Below, in pieces: positions 1 to 7,737 of a stretch of DNA of 9,724 nucleotides. Under the pieces are notes generated by a model. That model worked only from the letters and a program-made list of their open reading frames with translations. It made no database searches and was not told the origin of the DNA. A program made the translations under genes and the position numbers. Numbering within the stretch: the stretch's first letter is position 1; every line of letters starts with the position of its first letter. The DNA is from Candidatus Saccharimonadota bacterium (lineage in GTDB: Bacteria > Patescibacteriota > Saccharimonadia > Saccharimonadales > Saccharimonadaceae), in NCBI GenBank assembly GCA_905373345.1, contig CAJPSU010000017.1, positions 1 through 9,724 of the forward strand, given 5' to 3'.

Positions 1-1818
<1,818 letters not shown>

Positions 1819-1837
1819 AATATCCCCTACTCAAGTT

Positions 1838-1923
1838 TGGTGCGCAGAGCGGGAATCGAACCCGCACGCCTTTTGGGCATCAGATTTTAAGTCTAACGTG
1901 TCTACCAGTTCCACCATCTGCGC
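1838..1923 (-). tRNA. tRNA-Leu (anticodon TAA)
   Basis: An 86-nt class II tRNA on the minus strand. The acceptor stem is GCGCAGA paired with TCTGCGC. The D-arm carries TGGTAGACA, the anticodon loop is CTTAAAA with TAA at positions 34-36, a long variable arm follows, and the T-loop is TTCGATT. The discriminator is A and CCA is encoded at 1840-1838. It reads Leu UUA/UUG codons. Confidence 0.95.
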
Positions 1924-1932
1924 TTATATTCT

Positions 1933-1938
1933 ATTGTA
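1933..1938 (-). promoter_or_regulatory. Probable -10 element for tRNA-Leu(TAA)
   Basis: TACAAT on the minus strand ends ten bases before the mature tRNA 5' end and follows the terminator of the upstream tRNAs. It sits in the context CGGTACAAT, close to the TGGTACAAT before the other Leu tRNA. No convincing -35 hexamer is seen 16-18 bases upstream. It may also supply transcripts for the membrane-protein gene and ligA. Confidence 0.5.
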
Positions 1939-1951
1939 CCGTATTTGAAAT

Positions 1952-1975
1952 AAAAAACGACCCCCTTTTGGAGTC
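1952..1975 (-). terminator. Rho-independent terminator after tRNA-Cys
   Basis: On the minus strand GACTCC (1975-1970) pairs with GGGGTC (1964-1959), with one G-T pair and a short A-rich loop. It is followed by a G and six T (1957-1952). It lies six bases after the tRNA-Cys CCA end and would end the tRNA-Leu(GAG)/tRNA-Cys transcript before tRNA-Leu(TAA). Confidence 0.7.
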
Positions 1976-1981
1976 ATCTCG

Positions 1982-2055
1982 TGGAGGCACGTACGAGAGT
2001 CGAACTCGTCTAAAAGGTTTTGCAGACCTCTGCGTAACCGCTCCGCCAACGCGCC
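1982..2055 (-). tRNA. tRNA-Cys (anticodon GCA)
   Basis: A 74-nt tRNA on the minus strand. The acceptor arms are GGCGCGT and ACGTGCC with one G-T pair. The anticodon stem GAGGT/ACCTT closes the loop CTGCAAA, giving GCA. The discriminator is T (U73), as expected for tRNA-Cys, and CCA is encoded at 1984-1982. It begins 24 bases after tRNA-Leu(GAG) with no terminator between, so the two are probably co-transcribed. Confidence 0.95.
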
Positions 2056-2079
2056 ATTTATTCTTTTCACCTTATAGTC

Positions 2080-2167
2080 TGGTGCAGACGAGAAGACTTG
2101 AACTTCCACGAGCGCAATGCTCACTAGCCCCTCAAGCTAGCGCGTCTACCAATTCCGCCACGTCTGC
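2080..2167 (-). tRNA. tRNA-Leu (anticodon GAG)
   Basis: An 88-nt class II tRNA on the minus strand. The acceptor stem is GCAGACG/CGTCTGC. The anticodon stem CTAGC/GCTAG closes the loop TTGAGGG, so the anticodon is GAG. A long variable arm and T-loop TTCAAGT follow, with discriminator A and encoded CCA at 2082-2080. It reads Leu CUC/CUU codons. Confidence 0.95.
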
Positions 2168-2176
2168 ATATTGCAA

Positions 2177-2185
2177 ATTGTACCA
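2177..2185 (-). promoter_or_regulatory. Extended -10 promoter for the tRNA-Leu(GAG)/tRNA-Cys unit
   Basis: TGGTACAAT on the minus strand is a TGN-extended -10 whose last base lies ten positions before the tRNA 5' end at 2167, so the leader is only a few bases. A weak TGAGGT sits at about -35 (2205-2200) with a spacer near 17. A further TATAAT at 2213-2208, just behind the binding-protein stop, is an alternative. Confidence 0.5.
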
Positions 2186-2220
2186 TGCGATAGCAAAATA
2201 CCTCATCATTATACTGTAGC

Positions 2221-4014
2221 TCACGGCGTTTTGTAAACAGTTGCCGGCGAAACCGACCACTCGCTCACACGAGCATAGCGATCTGATAGTTCAGGCAGTG
2301 ACCCTTTCGGCTTAACGATATACGCATTCGTGTTGACAAGATATTCCGACGACGCTTGGTATAGCGCAATTGCCGGCACATCACTCAACCACTGCCGTAC
2401 AAACTGCGCATATTTCGCCATGCGCAAATTTGACTCCAACCGAGTTCGCGCGCTTGCAAGCGCCGCGTCGCTCAATTGATTTGAATAATTAGAAAAGTTA
2501 TAGCCTGTCGCCGAAGCCTGCGACGAGTGCCAATACGCATACACGTCAGGATCGGCGCCAAGCGCAAGTTCATACAGCAGCACGTCAAAATTGCGCGGTT
2601 GCAGCACGCCTTGCACAAAATTTGAAACTGCCGAATTTGTATCGACTTGATTGACATCAACTGCCACGCCAACCGCATTCCATTGCCGCTTCACCGTATC
2701 AATGATCTTGTTATACTGGCTGCTACTCGTCGTTGTGATAGTCAACTTAAGTTCTTGGTCGCCCTTATACCGCGTGCCATTTTTTATTTTCCATCCAGCA
2801 CTATCAAGTAGCTGAGCAGCTTTTTCAGCGTTTGGCTTTGGCGCACGCGGCACCTCACCGCTTGAGAACATTGAATGTAAAATCGGACCATCTAGCGTCT
2901 GCACGCCGCCGCCGACTGCTTGGCGAATTGCCGCCGTATCTGTCGCGAGCTGCAAAGCTTGGCGCACTGTTTTGTCCTGCAGCACCGGATTTCTTGTATT
3001 AAACAGTAAGTATACGCCTTTATTAAGCGGCTCCGATATGACGCGGTACTGCGACGGACGCTTACCATGCGCAAGCACCGCCGGCGCACTTACCACACCG
3101 GTCACTTCACTGTTCTTGATAGCTTTTGTAAACGCTGCGTCATCGGTGTAGGCGCGTAATTCAAAACGCGAAACACGAGGCACAGTGTTGTAATATTCTG
3201 CATGTGGTACAAGTTGCAACACCTTTGAAGCATTCGATAGCCCTGCTGTCTGCAGGCGGCGAAACTTGAACGGACCGCTTCCAGTCGGGTTTTGGCTAAA
3301 CGACGACTCACGGAGCATTGACGGTTCGACATTCTGCAAAAGATGCTTCGGCACAATCGGGAATGTGAGCGCATGCGGAAACGCTGCATAAACAGTCGGC
3401 AACGTGAATTCAACGGTGTGCTGGTCAATTTTTTTCACAACCGCGTCCGTCCAATTAACGCGTAGCGGCGAGCGCGTTTGCGGATTTTTAATAAGCCCAA
3501 TAGTATACACAACATCATCCGCCGTAAGCGCATGTCCGTCTTGCCACATTGCGTCGCGCAGTGTGACAGTGTAGATTTTTGAATCGCGTATCGCCATAGA
3601 CGACGCAACATCAGCATGAAGCGCGCCAGTTGTATCATAATGATATAAGCTTGAGAACATTAGCCGCGCCGCCGACGCCTCCGCCTCGTTTGATGCTAAT
3701 AACGGGTTAAGTGTATCAAGCGAACCAACAATACCTTCGGCGTATACGCCACCCGAACGATACCCGCCCTGCATATACGCCGACACGTTGCCCCATGTTT
3801 GCTGCAATCCAAGCGTTGCAACCAAAATGCCAACAACTGCCAGCCACGTAATAATTTCACCAGTCACCAACCGAACACTATTGATGCGCCGTAGAATAAA
3901 ACGCCGCGCATGACGCTGCGTCACGCCGCCAGCACGCTTCAATCGACGTGTAAAATCTCTGCGGTTCAGTGCGGAACGCTGCCGTTTTGGTTGTAGATCG
4001 CCCAAATCGTTCAC
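2221..4014 (-). CDS. Peptide/oligopeptide-binding protein (SBP_bac_5 family), membrane-anchored
   Basis: A 597-residue protein of the family-5 solute-binding proteins (OppA/DppA type), which capture peptides outside the cell for an ABC importer. The family start GGVYAEGIVGSLDTLNPL lies near residues 88-105. TVTLRDAMWQDGHALTADDVVYT (about 143-165) is the conserved family stretch, and the C-terminal lobe runs to the end. A cytoplasmic tail of about 50 residues with many Arg/Lys is followed by one hydrophobic segment (about 51-71). There is no lipobox Cys; in fact there is no Cys at all, so it should be held by a transmembrane helix rather than a lipid. The start is GTG at 4014 with a G-rich TGGGG seven bases upstream. 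It follows secG by 12 bases and probably shares its transcript. No permease or ATPase for uptake is next to it. Confidence 0.88.
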   Translation of the reverse strand: MNDLGDLQPKRQRSALNRRDFTRRLKRAGGVTQRHARRFILRRINSVRLVTGEIITWLAVVGILVATLGLQQTWGNVSAYMQGGYRSGGVYAEGIVGSLDTLNPLLASNEAEASAARLMFSSLYHYDTTGALHADVASSMAIRDSKIYTVTLRDAMWQDGHALTADDVVYTIGLIKNPQTRSPLRVNWTDAVVKKIDQHTVEFTLPTVYAAFPHALTFPIVPKHLLQNVEPSMLRESSFSQNPTGSGPFKFRRLQTAGLSNASKVLQLVPHAEYYNTVPRVSRFELRAYTDDAAFTKAIKNSEVTGVVSAPAVLAHGKRPSQYRVISEPLNKGVYLLFNTRNPVLQDKTVRQALQLATDTAAIRQAVGGGVQTLDGPILHSMFSSGEVPRAPKPNAEKAAQLLDSAGWKIKNGTRYKGDQELKLTITTTSSSQYNKIIDTVKRQWNAVGVAVDVNQVDTNSAVSNFVQGVLQPRNFDVLLYELALGADPDVYAYWHSSQASATGYNFSNYSNQLSDAALASARTRLESNLRMAKYAQFVRQWLSDVPAIALYQASSEYLVNTNAYIVKPKGSLPELSDRYARVSEWSVSPATVYKTP

Positions 4015-4026
4015 ACACCAGCCCCA

Positions 4027-4260
4027 TTATGACAAACTTGGCAGTACGAGCGACGCAATAATTGATAATACAAATATCACTGCCAAAAAAATCGTCACTT
4101 CAAACAAACTCTTATCAAGCCCGCGCCGCGTGGTATATAACTCGCCAGAGCCGCCAAATCCAGCACCAAGGCTTGCGCCGCGTTGCTGCAGCAGAATTGC
4201 AATCACCATCAGCACGGCTGATACAATTGTTGCAATCTGTAATATCATCGTTATATTCAT
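4027..4260 (-). CDS. secG: Preprotein translocase subunit SecG
   Basis: SecG is the small non-essential subunit of the SecYEG channel and helps SecA-driven export. The 77-residue size, two hydrophobic helices (about 3-24 and 54-75) and the central loop LQQRGASLGAGFGGSGELYT (about 24-43) fit the family well. A GGAGG sequence eight bases before the ATG lies inside the 3' end of the preceding holin-like gene, whose stop is three bases upstream, so translation is probably coupled. The peptide-binding protein, itself a likely Sec client, follows directly. No Cys is present. Confidence 0.92.
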   Translation of the reverse strand: MNITMILQIATIVSAVLMVIAILLQQRGASLGAGFGGSGELYTTRRGLDKSLFEVTIFLAVIFVLSIIASLVLPSLS

Positions 4261-4263
4261 CGC

Positions 4264-4656
4264 CTAGTCCTCCTCCCGCGCTTGAGTATACTCCAATTCA
4301 AGCAAACTGCTTACTATATAGTTTACCAAACTCAATACTAAGCCCGTCAATACCGAATTCCAAAATGTCATTTGCAATCCAGGTGCCAATTTCAGAGAAA
4401 CCCATACCATCAGACCATTGACAATGATAGTAAAGAATCCAAGCGTGATCAATATCGCTGGCAGCGACAAAATAATAACAATCGGCTTCAGTACAGCGTT
4501 CACGACCGAAAAAATAAGCCCAGCTATCAAAAATGCCGGCGCTCCAGCGCTAATTTGCACTTCGCTATATCCCGTCCCAAAAATACGCACAGCAACCCAC
4601 AGACCAAACGAATTCAAGATCCAGCGCAATATAAACGTCAAGAACTGCCTTTTCAT
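4264..4656 (-). CDS. Phage holin family 4_2-type (PF04020-like) membrane protein
   Basis: A 130-residue, very hydrophobic protein with about four membrane spans (roughly 8-26, 38-56, 58-80 and 72-118 in overlapping stretches). The pattern NAVLKPIVIILSLPAILITL, then NGLMVWVSLKLAPGL, is typical of the chromosomal family named after mycobacterial-type phage holins. Members are common single genes in bacterial genomes, and most are not in prophages; their function is unknown. Nothing phage-like is nearby here. The gene sits between uvrC and secG. The start is ATG at 4656; there is no good Shine-Dalgarno sequence, but a TATACT lies eight bases upstream, suggesting a very short or absent leader. 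Confidence 0.85.
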   Translation of the reverse strand: MKRQFLTFILRWILNSFGLWVAVRIFGTGYSEVQISAGAPAFLIAGLIFSVVNAVLKPIVIILSLPAILITLGFFTIIVNGLMVWVSLKLAPGLQMTFWNSVLTGLVLSLVNYIVSSLLELEYTQAREED

Positions 4657-4664
4657 TTCATCTT

Positions 4665-4670
4665 AGTATA
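4665..4670 (-). promoter_or_regulatory. Probable -10 element for the holin-like/secG/binding-protein unit
   Basis: TATACT on the minus strand lies in the 34-base gap after uvrC, eight bases before the ATG at 4656. A transcript from it would start at or within about two bases of the start codon. No good -35 is seen. Confidence 0.4.
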
Positions 4671-4690
4671 GCGCATTACGATATATTTCG

Positions 4691-6256
4691 CTAGAGTTTC
4701 GAGTCGTTGTCTATAAAGGTTGCCCGAATACGCGCCGCCAACACGGGATTCACAACCGTTCGCAACTGCTCTTCGCTTGCCGTCTGCACACCGCGCACGC
4801 TGCCAAATGCACGCACAAGTTTTTTCTGCGTCGCCGGACCAACGCCGGTAATCGTACTAAGAACACTCTTAGTCGCATTCGCCCGCTTCAGCGTCGTGTG
4901 ATAGCTAACAGCAAATCGATGCGCCTCGTCGCGAATACGCTGAAATAGTTTTATCGTGTCTTCGTATGGACTAGGCGCATCACCACCGCGCAAATTCTTT
5001 GAATGTGAACCGGCATTCTGCCGCCCGACATGTAAATTCACAAAATAGTATCCGCTTGAATCAATCACCACCGCACCAGGGGTCGGCTTCGCTACCATTT
5101 TCTCAATATACGACTCGTCGATCGGCGAACGGCCTTTTGCAATCACAATTTCTTCATCGCGCTTCGCTACCCCAATCGCCGGCACATTCACGCCGAGAAC
5201 TTCTAATTCACATAGTACCGCGTTCAACTGTCCTTTACCGCCATCAATGAGCAGCAAATCTGGCATACCCCATGCTTTTACATTTTTTGCACTAAAACGG
5301 CGGTGAATCGTTTCGTGCATGTTTGCCGTATCGTCGTTGCGCTGCACGTGCATTTTAAATTTACGGTACTGCGCGCGGTCGCTCACGCCGTTCGTAAAAA
5401 CCACCATACTCGCCACTACATTCGTGCCGCTCATATGCGAAATATCATAGCCCTCGATGCGCGCTGGCGGTGATTGCAATCCGAGCAATTGAGCTAGCTG
5501 CATCAATGCCTGGTCTTTTGATATGTCCAAAAACTCGCGGTCGCCGAACATAATCCGCCGCTGCAGTTCGTGCATATATGACAGCTTATTACGCAGCTGT
5601 GCCGCCGTTTCAAACTCTTGGCTGCGCGCCGCCCGCTTCATGTCGCGCTCAATTTCTTTGGCGATTTTCATGCGCCCGCCTTCAATATATCTAATCAATT
5701 TGCGCAATGATTTTTTATATTCTTGGCTCGTCACATCAGCGCTCGGCACCAATCCAATTTGTTCCTCTAAATTCATGCGTTCACGTTTCGGCGGCTTAAT
5801 ATAATATGGAAAAATTTTACGTAAATACCGCAGCGCTTTTTTCACTGCAAAGCCACTATAGAACGGACCAATATACGTCGCGCCGTCATCTGCTGGATTC
5901 CGTGTAAACGTTACCGTCGGCCATTCGTTCTTCATATCAATACGGACGAATGTTTGCGATTTGTCATCACGCAACAAAATATTATAGCGCGGCATATAAC
6001 GCTTCACCATTTCGCTTTCCAAAAATAGCGCATCCATTTCGCTTTCAGTTTCAATCCAGTCGGTATCATTAATTTCCGCTACCAATGCGCGCGTTTTTAC
6101 GTCCATATCAGCCTTGCTTTGAAAATATTGCCGCACGCGATTTTTCAGAATAGCCGCTTTGCCAATATAAATAATCTCATCGTCTTTAGACTTATGAAAA
6201 TATACACCTGGAGTGCGCGGGAGCGTTTTCAATTTTTCCTTAAGCGCCGCATTCAT
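4691..6256 (-). CDS. uvrC: Excinuclease ABC subunit C (UvrC)
   Basis: UvrC makes the 3' and 5' incisions on either side of a lesion bound by UvrB in nucleotide excision repair. The 521-residue protein has all domains in order: the GIY-YIG nuclease (GVYF at 17-20, YIGKA at 30-34, NRVRQYF at 39-45), the UVR helix pair that meets UvrB (about 194-231), and the RNase H-like nuclease. In the latter, candidate catalytic residues are Asp271 (GYDISHMSG), Asp338 (LLIDGGKGQ) and His446 (RDEAHRFAV). Tandem HhH motifs close the protein (GVGPATQKKLVRAFGS, 471-486). Two oddities stand out. The stretch 147-175, which holds four conserved Cys in many UvrC proteins, has none. About 50 residues (378-432) lie between KGRS and LFQRIRDEAH, longer than I expect. 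ATG 6256 follows TATAAT by six bases and lacks a Shine-Dalgarno sequence. Confidence 0.95.
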   Translation of the reverse strand: MNAALKEKLKTLPRTPGVYFHKSKDDEIIYIGKAAILKNRVRQYFQSKADMDVKTRALVAEINDTDWIETESEMDALFLESEMVKRYMPRYNILLRDDKSQTFVRIDMKNEWPTVTFTRNPADDGATYIGPFYSGFAVKKALRYLRKIFPYYIKPPKRERMNLEEQIGLVPSADVTSQEYKKSLRKLIRYIEGGRMKIAKEIERDMKRAARSQEFETAAQLRNKLSYMHELQRRIMFGDREFLDISKDQALMQLAQLLGLQSPPARIEGYDISHMSGTNVVASMVVFTNGVSDRAQYRKFKMHVQRNDDTANMHETIHRRFSAKNVKAWGMPDLLLIDGGKGQLNAVLCELEVLGVNVPAIGVAKRDEEIVIAKGRSPIDESYIEKMVAKPTPGAVVIDSSGYYFVNLHVGRQNAGSHSKNLRGGDAPSPYEDTIKLFQRIRDEAHRFAVSYHTTLKRANATKSVLSTITGVGPATQKKLVRAFGSVRGVQTASEEQLRTVVNPVLAARIRATFIDNDSKL

Positions 6257-6262
6257 ATGTTT

Positions 6263-6290
6263 ATTATATCGCGAACAGCGTTTTGGTCCA
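6263..6290 (-). promoter_or_regulatory. uvrC promoter, leaderless arrangement
   Basis: A perfect TATAAT (6268-6263) ends six bases before the uvrC ATG at 6256, with a weak TGGACC at -35 (6290-6285) and a 16-base spacer. Transcription should begin about at the start codon, consistent with the missing Shine-Dalgarno sequence. A 10-bp palindrome TAGCATGCTA (6297-6306) lies just upstream, next to the DUF488 stop. Confidence 0.6.
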
Positions 6291-6306
6291 CGATAATAGC
6301 ATGCTA

Positions 6307-6684
6307 CTATGGAATAACTTTCAGACCGTCTGATTCATGCAAGCGTAAGTATTCTAATAGCACTACTGCTTGGTTGTGTGCTGTATCTTTTGCGCCATAG
6401 AGCAGCGTAACTCGCGTATAAGAACGCCAACGCGCAAGAGCTGCTGCCACTTCAGGATTATTCGCCAACTCTTGTAAATATTTTACCTTAAACTCATCGT
6501 ACTTAGCAGGATCGTGCGCAAACCATTGCCGTAGTTCATTACTTGGCGCAATCTCCCTGCACCATTCGCCAAGCGCCGCCTTATCTTTGCTTATGCCGCG
6601 CGGCCACAGTCGATCAACCAAAACACGGTAACCATCATCTGGCTTCGCATCTTCATATATCCGCTTAGTATCGTACGTCGTCAT
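6307..6684 (-). CDS. DUF488 family protein, YeaO-like
   Basis: A 125-residue protein matching the DUF488/YeaO family, whose function is not established. Diagnostic stretches are DDGYRVLVDRLWPRG (16-30), EWCREIAPS (40-48), WFAHDP (54-59), TLLYGAKD (93-100) and HNQAVVL (103-109). The length is normal for the family. Its ATG overlaps the TGA of the upstream glycosylase gene by four bases (ATGA). AAAGGAGG, seven bases before the ATG, lies inside that gene's 3' end, so the two are clearly translated together. It ends 50 bases before uvrC, which has its own promoter. The context is DNA repair, but this does not prove a repair role. Confidence 0.88.
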   Translation of the reverse strand: MTTYDTKRIYEDAKPDDGYRVLVDRLWPRGISKDKAALGEWCREIAPSNELRQWFAHDPAKYDEFKVKYLQELANNPEVAAALARWRSYTRVTLLYGAKDTAHNQAVVLLEYLRLHESDGLKVIP

Positions 6685-7259
6685 ACTAGCGCCTCCTTTA
6701 CTACATTTTGTAAAATCGGAATTACTTCCGTCTCAAACCACTGATTACGTTTACGCCAACCAATATTGAGCGGCGATGGATGTACGAGCGGAAAATAATT
6801 TGGTAAATACGTATCAAATTGCGCTACCGTTGCAGTTACATTCTTTTTGGCGCGCCCCACTAAATAATATTTCTGCGCATATGCGCCAACTAAAATTATT
6901 AAACGTACATACGACATACGCTCTAGCAACTGCGGATGCCACATTGCGGCAAAATTGTTTCGCGGCGGCAAATCGCCATGCACGCCTTTGCCAGGATAAT
7001 AAAAATCCATCGGCATGAGCGCAAACAAATCAGGATTGTAAAACTGCTCATCGCTTACGCCTAGCCACTGGCGCAACAATCGCCCGCTTGCATCATTCCA
7101 CGGCTTGTGTGTTTGCTGTGCGATTCGCCCCGGCGCTTGCCCAACTAGTACGATGCGCGAATAGGGCGACGCAGTATATACTGGCGTCCACCCTTTGGCG
7201 CGAAATGCCGCGTTCATATCATCGTCGGCAATTTGCTGAAAAAGCAACGGGCTCGACAT
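6681..7259 (-). CDS. Uracil-DNA glycosylase superfamily protein
   Basis: A 192-residue protein of the UDG superfamily, which removes uracil or other damaged bases to start base excision repair. Motif GQAPG (40-44) and WNDASG (54-59) form the base-binding side, LMPMDFYYPG is at 81-90, and HPSPLN (160-165) is the DNA-intercalation loop. The order and spacing resemble the uncharacterised 'uracil-DNA glycosylase family protein' group rather than Ung. The protein has no Cys, so the 4Fe-4S cluster of family-4/5 enzymes cannot be present; from memory, relatives carry an N-terminal CxxC, where this one has LLFQQIADDDMNAAF. The start is ATG at 7259, 27 bases after thioredoxin, with only weak ribosome-binding sequence; an internal ATG at codon 15 is less likely. 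It is probably expressed from the trx promoter. Confidence 0.85.
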   Translation of the reverse strand: MSSPLLFQQIADDDMNAAFRAKGWTPVYTASPYSRIVLVGQAPGRIAQQTHKPWNDASGRLLRQWLGVSDEQFYNPDLFALMPMDFYYPGKGVHGDLPPRNNFAAMWHPQLLERMSYVRLIILVGAYAQKYYLVGRAKKNVTATVAQFDTYLPNYFPLVHPSPLNIGWRKRNQWFETEVIPILQNVVKEALV

Positions 7260-7286
7260 AAAATTACTCAGTACTCAGCCGTTCAC

Positions 7287-7619
7287 CTACTTCTTCACGG
7301 CTTTTTCGAGCGCGTCAATCAAAATCTGCTTCGGTCTCATGCCAATCAGTTCTTGAACTTCCTTGCCGCCCGCAAAAATCTTCATGTTCGGAATACCTTG
7401 CACACGATATTCTCTTGCCAATTCGCTATTATCACCGCTCGCTTCCGTGTCAATTTTAATAACATCAAAACTAGTTTCGCCAGCAATTTGCTGTAAAATC
7501 GGCGCCATCGCACGGCATGGCGGACACCAGGTCGCCCAAAAATCTACTAATACCGGATTGGCACTTTGCAGCACTTTCTCCTCAAACTCCTGACGATTCG
7601 TTATATTGTATAATGCCAT
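7287..7619 (-). CDS. trxA: Thioredoxin with CPPC active site
   Basis: A 110-residue thioredoxin fold protein that reduces disulfides in cytosolic partners. DFWATWCPPC (26-35) holds the buried Asp26 and redox pair Cys32/Cys35. The cis-proline loop is GIPNMKIF (Pro77). The canonical WCGPC is replaced by WCPPC, a change known to alter redox potential in thioredoxin-fold proteins, so it may be less reducing than ordinary thioredoxin. There is no signal peptide, so it should act in the cytosol. An AAGGAGG Shine-Dalgarno sequence and an extended -10 (7649-7641) precede it. The cysteine-rich peptide gene and fur lie upstream and the glycosylase gene downstream. No thioredoxin reductase gene is in the window. 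The symbol is by family likeness. Confidence 0.9.
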   Translation of the reverse strand: MALYNITNRQEFEEKVLQSANPVLVDFWATWCPPCRAMAPILQQIAGETSFDVIKIDTEASGDNSELAREYRVQGIPNMKIFAGGKEVQELIGMRPKQILIDALEKAVKK

Positions 7620-7640
7620 ACTCCCTCCTTGTTATTTTTT

Positions 7641-7649
7641 ATTATACCA
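7641..7649 (-). promoter_or_regulatory. trx promoter, extended -10
   Basis: TGGTATAAT on the minus strand is a perfect TATAAT with a TGN extension, 21 bases before the trx ATG, giving a leader of about 15 bases that contains AAGGAGG. No good -35 is present, as is usual with an extended -10. It lies just behind the stop of the cysteine-rich peptide gene. Confidence 0.65.
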
Positions 7650-7662
7650 TTTTGCCAACCGT

Positions 7663-7737
7663 TTACTCAGCAGAACAATTACAATTGCTAGCGCAATCTT
7701 GGCATGTGGTTTTTATACACTTGCATGCTTTATTCAT
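7663..7737 (-). CDS. Cysteine-rich micropeptide (24 aa) overlapping the end of fur
   Basis: The peptide is MNKACKCIKTTC, then QDCASNCNCSAE. It has six Cys in 24 residues in the pattern CxC-x4-C-x2-C-x3-C-xC, plus Lys and polar residues and no hydrophobic membrane stretch. The pattern suggests metal or Fe-S binding, or a metallothionein-like role, but I recognise no family. The ATG at 7737 has AGGAGG nine bases upstream, a strong Shine-Dalgarno sequence located within the fur coding end. An in-frame ATG at 7743 would add two residues but leaves only three bases of spacing. The gene overlaps the fur stop by eight bases, so it should be co-transcribed with fur and coupled to it in translation. 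It ends just before the trx promoter. It is unconfirmed because it is so short; the ribosome site and composition are the evidence. Confidence 0.6.
   Translation of the reverse strand: MNKACKCIKTTCQDCASNCNCSAE

Noticed and set aside
1838..2167. tRNA cluster as an integration site
   Set aside because: All three tRNAs are complete with CCA, and I saw no repeated tRNA 3' fragment or integrase in the window.
4264..4656. Prophage signal from the holin-type gene
   Set aside because: The family is widespread as a single chromosomal gene, and no lysis, capsid, integrase or attachment site is nearby.
7263..7670. TACTCAG repeated in tandem at 7265-7278 and again at 7664-7670, flanking thioredoxin
   Set aside because: Seven-base repeats of this kind are too short to show a mobile element, and one copy is simply the end of the Cys-peptide frame.
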